DNA of 41,501 bases from Acidimicrobiales bacterium (GTDB lineage Bacteria > Actinomycetota > Acidimicrobiia > Acidimicrobiales > SZUA-35): NCBI GenBank assembly GCA_024644005.1, contig JAHELU010000009.1:1-41501 (forward strand). The letters run 5' to 3'. The position numbers and the translations under genes were made by a program. This document shows positions 36,802-41,501 of the stretch, one piece after another. The notes under the pieces were generated by a model. The model did not search any database. It had not been told where the DNA came from and saw only the letters and a list, made by a program, of their open reading frames with translations. Position 1 is the stretch's first letter. Each line of letters starts with the position of its first letter.

Positions 36802-37950
36802 TCACGACTGCGAGATGAGCCCGGACCGCTCGAGAGCTCTGGCCACGAACTTCCTGACCTCGGGCTCGATGGGGAACGACAGGTGGCCACCCTTGTACCA
36901 GCAGATCTCCGGACGCCCCCATCGCTCCCACAGCCCCTTGACGTTGCCCGGTCTGACCCACCGGTCGACCAGTCCGGCGAAGATGAAGAGCTTCTCCGGT
37001 GGCAGCAGCGGATCCATCGCCAGCGGTGAGACCGCCCGGTTGACCCGCTCCAGGGACCGCCAGCTCAGGCCCCACTGCTCGTAGAACGGTGGCAGCAGCG
37101 GCTCGACGTTGCGCCGCATCCCCCGAACCAGGTCGGACTCGGGGATCCCGGCGATCGCACAGGCCAGGTCGTCCTCGAAGCAGACCAGGAGCGCCGTGAG
37201 GAAGCCGCCGAGTGAGAGCCCGCTCACGCCGACCGCCGGAGCCTCCTCGACGTCGGTGACCCAGCTCTTGATGCGACGGATGTCCCACAGGGCCTGGGCG
37301 GCAGTGTGGACCGTGTTCATGGCACCGGCGAAGATCACCCGATCGCCCGAGGCTCCGGCCGCTCGAGGGCCGTGCAGCGGTGACACCGGGAACACGAGGT
37401 TGAGCCCGAACTCACGATGGAGGCGACGGGCGTTGAACGACACGAACTCGATGACGGCAGAACCGGTCCGATAGCCATTGATGCAGATCAGCCACGGTCG
37501 GGGCGGCCCGGGGTGCCGAAGCACCCAGGCATGGGCGGTCGCGTTGGCTTCGTATGCCAGCCAGCGCTCCCGTCCCGGCTCGCCGACGTGCGGCTCGTAG
37601 CCGCTGGTGAACATGAGGTGCTCGAACCGGGTCGGCCCGAGGTGCCTCGGCTCGATGATGGGATCGGTCAGCGGTGGTGGGTCTTCGTGGTAGGAGCGGG
37701 GATCGTCGACCCAGCCCCGCTCGTTGAACATCTCCACGCCGTCCCCGAGCTCCGATCGCAGGCGGCGACGGAAGTCGACGGTCGGCCAGCGCATCCGGTT
37801 GCTGCCCATCTCGAACTGGAGGGCCCACTCGTCGAGCAACCACTTGCCGACCAGGTCCGGGGTGCACCGGACCGACGGCAGGTCCTCCTCACGATGCCCG
37901 ACGAACCAGTCCCTGGTCTGCCCGAACATCTCCTCGGCAAATGTCAACAT
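36802..37950 (-). CDS. alpha/beta-hydrolase-fold protein (ABHD18-like)
   Basis: WLICINGYRTGSAV, HGPRAAGASGDRVIFAGAMNTVHTAAQALWDIRRIKSWV, VGVSGLSLGGFLTALLVCFEDDLACAIAGIP, YKGGHLSF. Confidence 0.75.
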   Translation of the reverse strand: MLTFAEEMFGQTRDWFVGHREEDLPSVRCTPDLVGKWLLDEWALQFEMGSNRMRWPTVDFRRRLRSELGDGVEMFNERGWVDDPRSYHEDPPPLTDPIIEPRHLGPTRFEHLMFTSGYEPHVGEPGRERWLAYEANATAHAWVLRHPGPPRPWLICINGYRTGSAVIEFVSFNARRLHREFGLNLVFPVSPLHGPRAAGASGDRVIFAGAMNTVHTAAQALWDIRRIKSWVTDVEEAPAVGVSGLSLGGFLTALLVCFEDDLACAIAGIPESDLVRGMRRNVEPLLPPFYEQWGLSWRSLERVNRAVSPLAMDPLLPPEKLFIFAGLVDRWVRPGNVKGLWERWGRPEICWYKGGHLSFPIEPEVRKFVARALERSGLISQS

Positions 37951-38077
37951 CACCGCTCCTCGCAACCGTTACAGCCACAGTAGCGGACGGATTACAGAGT
38001 AAGAATTTGAACAGGCAGGACCACGGCTGGAGCTGGGTGGCCACCGTGGTGTCGAGATGGGAGATCAGCGTCGGTGA

Positions 38078-38644
38078 TCAGGGCTCGACCCGGGCCAGTG
38101 CCACATCCGTGGCCTTCAGCATGCGCTCCAGGTAGTCGGCCAACAGCGCCCGCTCGTCGTCGGAGAACACGGCGAAGATCTCTTCGTAGATCTCGTAGGC
38201 CCGGTCGACGAAGTACCCGTGCAGTTCCGCCCCCTCGTCGGTCAGCTCGATCAGGACCTGGCGGTGGTCGTGGCTGGCCCGGCTCTTGCGGACCAGGTCG
38301 GCGGACTCCAGCTTGGTGGTGGCCCTGGTCACCGTCGATGGCTCCAGATCCATGATCACGGCCAGATCACGAACGGAGACAGGACCGTGGGCGGCCACGG
38401 CGTCGAGGGCCCGGAACTGGCCGGCCTCGATGGATCGGGAACCGTTGCGCAGGACATGTCGTCGCAACCGCTCGACCGTCGGACCGAGACGAGCCGACCG
38501 CCACAGTGCCGCAACCTTCTGATCGATGGCCAGGGACTCGTCGATGTCGTCGACGTCGATCGCCAGGGTGCGCTGCCGGGCATGGGGGCCACGTCGGTCG
38601 TACTGGCGGTCCGGCTGTTCCGTCATCTGCATAGTGTACGGCAT
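38078..38644 (-). CDS. MarR family transcriptional regulator
   Basis: FRALDAVAAHGPVSVRDLAVIMDLEPSTVTRATTKLESADLVRKSRASHDHRQVLIELTDEG. Start may be at 38644, 38632 or 38626. Confidence 0.93.
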   Translation of the reverse strand: MPYTMQMTEQPDRQYDRRGPHARQRTLAIDVDDIDESLAIDQKVAALWRSARLGPTVERLRRHVLRNGSRSIEAGQFRALDAVAAHGPVSVRDLAVIMDLEPSTVTRATTKLESADLVRKSRASHDHRQVLIELTDEGAELHGYFVDRAYEIYEEIFAVFSDDERALLADYLERMLKATDVALARVEP

Positions 38645-38654
38645 CTATCGTTGA

Positions 38655-38733
38655 AAGAGAAGTCTCTTGACTGTTCGATCTGTCGAATGAAATACTTGCA
38701 CTACGTCAGACATCGTTTGTCAGACATCGTTTG
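38655..38733 (+). promoter_or_regulatory. promoter/operator region upstream of the phaE-like/phaC operon
   Basis: Palindrome AAGAGA-ag-TCTCTT (38655-38668); TTGACT (38667-38672) -N18- AATACT (38691-38696); GTTCGATCTGTCGAAT (38673-38688) in the spacer; 14-bp tandem duplicate tcagacatcgtttg (38706-38733). Confidence 0.6.
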
Positions 38734-38780
38734 GCCGGGTATCTCTCGGCGACGTTGGTCTCGATCCTCGGAGGACCCCC

Positions 38781-39149
38781 ATGGCACGGACGGCACCAAC
38801 ATGGCGCAAGCTCTTCGATTCGTGGGAGAAGGCCGTTGCCCCTGGGCTCGAGGACCTGACGGCATCGTCGGAGTTCCGTGACGTGATGGCGCTGGTCACC
38901 AGGTGGAACGCGGCGATGGCCAAGCAGACCGAGCAGGCCTCCCGCCGATGGCTGCATCTCTGGAACCTCCCCGCTGCCAGCGACGTTCGCCGGTTGCGCC
39001 GCCAGATCTCCGAGCTCGACGACGAGGTGGCCGCCCTCCGGAAGGCTCTGCGGTCGGCGGTCGATGCCGACACGGCCGACCGGCTGCTGCGCCTCACCGC
39101 GCTCGACGTCGATTCCCCGTCGGACGGCTTCGTCCGATCGTCCAACTAG
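38781..39149 (+). CDS. small phasin / PHA synthase subunit (PhaE-like) protein
   Basis: 122 aa, WRKLFDSWEKAVAPGLEDLTASSEFRDVMALVTRWNAAMAKQTEQASRRWLHLWNLPAASDVRRLRRQISELDDEVAALRKAL; 8 bp upstream of phaC. Confidence 0.75.
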   Translation: MARTAPTWRKLFDSWEKAVAPGLEDLTASSEFRDVMALVTRWNAAMAKQTEQASRRWLHLWNLPAASDVRRLRRQISELDDEVAALRKALRSAVDADTADRLLRLTALDVDSPSDGFVRSSN

Positions 39150-39157
39150 GAGCCGAC

Positions 39158-40276
39158 ATGGCCGCATCCTCCCCGAAACCGACCTCCTCCCGCTCCGCTC
39201 CCGATCCGCTGGGCGTGATCACCAAGGCGGTGACCAAGAACGTCAAGCGGAACTGGAACCTGACCCGTCACCTGTTGGGCATCGACCGCGCCGAGGTGGG
39301 CGCCACGCCCCGTGATGCGGTTTGGTCCCGGGGCAAGTCGGTGCTCTATCGCTACCGCAGCGACGACCGGACCGTCCGCCCGCCGGTGCTGCTCGTCATG
39401 AGCCTCGTCAGCCGGGCCTACATCTTGGACCTCCAGCCCGGCAACAGCTTCGTCGAGCACCTGCGCGACGAGGGCTTCGACGTGTTCCTGCTCGACTGGG
39501 GCATTCCCGACGAAGACGACGCCGACAACACGCTCGAGACCTACGTCGACAACCACCTGCCGGAGGCCGTCGCCGTCGTCGATCGGATGGGTGACGGGAG
39601 CGGGGTGACCGTCTTCGGCTACTGCTTCGGTGGCCTACTCGCCCTGCTCTATGCGGCGGGCCATCCCGCTGATCCGATCCGCAACCTGGTCGTCATGGCG
39701 ACCCCGGTCGACTTCCGCCACATGCCGCCGGCCATGAGCGGCGTCGGTACCGCGGGGATCCACCCCGAGGACGTGCTCGACGCGAACGGGAACGTACCGG
39801 CCGAGACGGTTCGGGCGGGGTTCTCGCTGCTGACCCCGACCGCCGACCTGGCCACCTACGCCGACTTCTGGGAACGACTGGACGACGAGAAGTTCCTCGA
39901 CACGTACCGGGCGATGACGGGCTGGTCCCGCAACCACATCCCGTTCCCCGGAGCTGCGTTCAAGCAGACCGTCGAGCTCTTCAACGATGGGAACGGGTTC
40001 GTGAACGACACGATCGTGCTCGGTGGTCGCAGGGTGCACCTGTCCGACATCGAGGTCCCGTTCCTCAACGTCCTGGCCGAACGCGATCACATCGTGCCGG
40101 CCCCGGCCACCCTGCCGTTGGCCGACCTCGTCGGATCGGAGGACGTCACCGAGCTGGCCCTGCCGGCCGGCCATGTCGGCCTCATCGTCGGCAACGGCGG
40201 ACGAACGAGGTGCATGCCGGCCATGTCGGGCTGGATGAAGGAACGAAGCGACGTCGTCGAACCGGCCGACGGCTGA
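39158..40276 (+). CDS. phaC: poly(3-hydroxyalkanoate) synthase, class III-like PhaC
   Basis: 372 aa; GYCFGGLLALLYAAGHP (GxCxGG), FLNVLAERDHIVPAPATLPLADLV, LPAGHVGLIVGNGG. Confidence 0.93.
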   Translation: MAASSPKPTSSRSAPDPLGVITKAVTKNVKRNWNLTRHLLGIDRAEVGATPRDAVWSRGKSVLYRYRSDDRTVRPPVLLVMSLVSRAYILDLQPGNSFVEHLRDEGFDVFLLDWGIPDEDDADNTLETYVDNHLPEAVAVVDRMGDGSGVTVFGYCFGGLLALLYAAGHPADPIRNLVVMATPVDFRHMPPAMSGVGTAGIHPEDVLDANGNVPAETVRAGFSLLTPTADLATYADFWERLDDEKFLDTYRAMTGWSRNHIPFPGAAFKQTVELFNDGNGFVNDTIVLGGRRVHLSDIEVPFLNVLAERDHIVPAPATLPLADLVGSEDVTELALPAGHVGLIVGNGGRTRCMPAMSGWMKERSDVVEPADG

Positions 40277-40315
40277 TCGTCGTGCCGGGGGCGGTGGCGC
40301 TCCTACGATGACGGG

Positions 40316-40927
40316 ATGGATGCGCCAGAGGTCGGACGTCGGCTCGCCGAGCGGCACGTCACGGCGCCCGAGCCGGACACGACCCACTCGCTGCTGAACT
40401 ACGCGGAGGTCCCCTACGAAGGGGACTGGACCCTGCGCTCGGCGTTCGTGCGGCTCGCCCAGCCCGATCCGGTGCGGGTCGGGTCGGTGCTGGAGCTGAT
40501 GCGACGACTCGACGCACTGCTGCACCACGTCCGGAGGTGCCTGGAGCGCCATGCGGTCACCTGCGATCGGGCGGTGACGGCCGACGGTGTGGCCGGTCCG
40601 CCGGTGGCTCCCTATGCAGATGTCCGGACCGCAGACCTGGCCCGGCTGGTGGCGGGCGGCGTGGAGGAGCACGGTCTGCTGACCGGGTACGAGGAGCGAG
40701 TCACCCTCGAGCACGAGGAGCGGATGGCCGTCCCCCTCCTGGCCGTCGCCGTCGAGCTCGAGGAGCTGGCGGCCACCCTGGCGGCCTGGGCGCTGGTCGG
40801 ACCGGCCGACCCGCCGCTGGAGGCGGTCGACCGGATCCGGGCCCATGTGGCGTCGAGGCTCGACGAGCTCGGCGTCCCGGTCGAGACGGGTCCTCCTCCC
40901 GGCGTGGGGCGCTCGGGCCGACGGTGA
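40316..40927 (+). CDS. hypothetical protein, 203 aa
   Basis: ORF with sensible codon bias, located between phaC and the MscS-like gene; no family recognised. Confidence 0.6.
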   Translation: MDAPEVGRRLAERHVTAPEPDTTHSLLNYAEVPYEGDWTLRSAFVRLAQPDPVRVGSVLELMRRLDALLHHVRRCLERHAVTCDRAVTADGVAGPPVAPYADVRTADLARLVAGGVEEHGLLTGYEERVTLEHEERMAVPLLAVAVELEELAATLAAWALVGPADPPLEAVDRIRAHVASRLDELGVPVETGPPPGVGRSGRR

Positions 40928-41003
40928 CCCGGGGTGGGCCGTTGGGCCCACGGTGACCCGGGGTGGGCCGTTGGGCCCACGGTGAGCCGGGGTGGGCCGT
41001 TGC
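40921..41003. repeat. 29-bp tandem repeat, about 2.9 copies; each full unit carries a hairpin
   Basis: acggtgacccggggtgggccgttgggccc x2 plus a partial third copy. Internal GTGGGCC-gttg-GGCCCAC. Confidence 0.92.
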
Positions 41004-41081
41004 ACCGCGACCACCGCAGGTCGTCGCTACCCTCGGTAGTCGTCCGTATTCGCGCCGCCGATCCCGTGAGGGGAGAGGGAG

Positions 41082-41501
41082 ATGCTGAGAACCCAGCTGC
41101 TGTCCACCGGGTTGATCGTCGTCGCCGTGATCTTCGTCCGGTTCGGGGTGTGGCGGCTCGTCCGCAAGCAGGACTGGGCCTCTGTCGAGGAAGGTCGCCG
41201 GTGGTTGGTGCTGGTCCGCAACGCCACCCTGGTGATCGGCGTCTTCGGCGTCGCCCTCGTCTGGGCCGAGGAGCTGCGGCCGATAGGGCTGTCGCTCGTG
41301 GCGGTTGCGGTGGCCGTGGCGATCTCGCTCCAGGAACCCATCAAGTCGGTGGTCGCGTCATTCGTGCGGGCCACGTCGGGGTCCTACTCGATCGGCGATC
41401 GGATCCAGGTCGGCGATCTGCGAGGCTACGTCATCGACCACTCCCTCCTGCAGACCAAGATGCTCGAGATCGGGCCGGGTCATGTCCGTACCGGTCGAAC
41501 C
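41082..41501 (+). CDS. mechanosensitive ion channel (MscS) family protein, truncated by window edge
   Basis: MLRTQLLSTGLIVVAVIFVRFGVWRLVRKQ...LVAVAVAVAISLQEPIKSVVASFVRATSGSYSIGDRIQVGDLRGYVIDHSLLQTKMLEIG; open to the last base, so absent from the ORF track. Confidence 0.75.
   Translation, partial: MLRTQLLSTGLIVVAVIFVRFGVWRLVRKQDWASVEEGRRWLVLVRNATLVIGVFGVALVWAEELRPIGLSLVAVAVAVAISLQEPIKSVVASFVRATSGSYSIGDRIQVGDLRGYVIDHSLLQTKMLEIGPGHVRTGRT

Noticed and set aside
40921-41003. Possible CRISPR array
   Set aside because: 29-bp units are directly abutting with no spacers; it is a tandem repeat.

Overview
High-GC, actinobacterial-type chromosomal window (Acidimicrobiia-like by gene style; taxonomy is inference only). 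From about 9.8 kb onward it reads as a neutral-lipid / carbon-storage island. It contains three acyl-CoA synthetases, a PlsC acyltransferase, a patatin-like lipase and several alpha/beta hydrolases. A compact 8-gene minus-strand operon (18765-28614) has overlapping or near-overlapping starts and stops and encodes four WS/DGAT wax-ester/triacylglycerol synthases, a HAD-PlsC fusion, GpsA, a coiled-coil phasin-like protein with a KKAG tail, and an alpha/beta hydrolase. The operon is divergent from a TetR regulator. Next come a giant single-chain biotin-dependent carboxylase (1841 aa, eukaryotic-ACC-like domain order), and a MarR gene divergent from a small phasin/PhaE-like gene plus a PhaC-type PHA synthase. 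A separate phasin-like gene with a histone-like KAT-repeat tail sits next to an XRE regulator. The strongest non-obvious signal is a near-identical inverted-repeat motif, GTTCG(C/A)TCTG(T)CGAA. It lies between plausible -35 and -10 boxes of both the KAT-tailed phasin promoter (14021-14035) and the phaE-like/phaC promoter (38673-38688), 24 kb apart, suggesting a shared repressor. The left 9.8 kb is more ordinary: purU, a methyltransferase, a rhodanese lacking the catalytic Cys, membrane proteins, a large SARP/BTAD regulator, secreted proteins, CsbD and DUF6328. No CRISPR array, rRNA, tRNA or transposase was recognised. All family calls come from reading motifs by eye; no database search was run.
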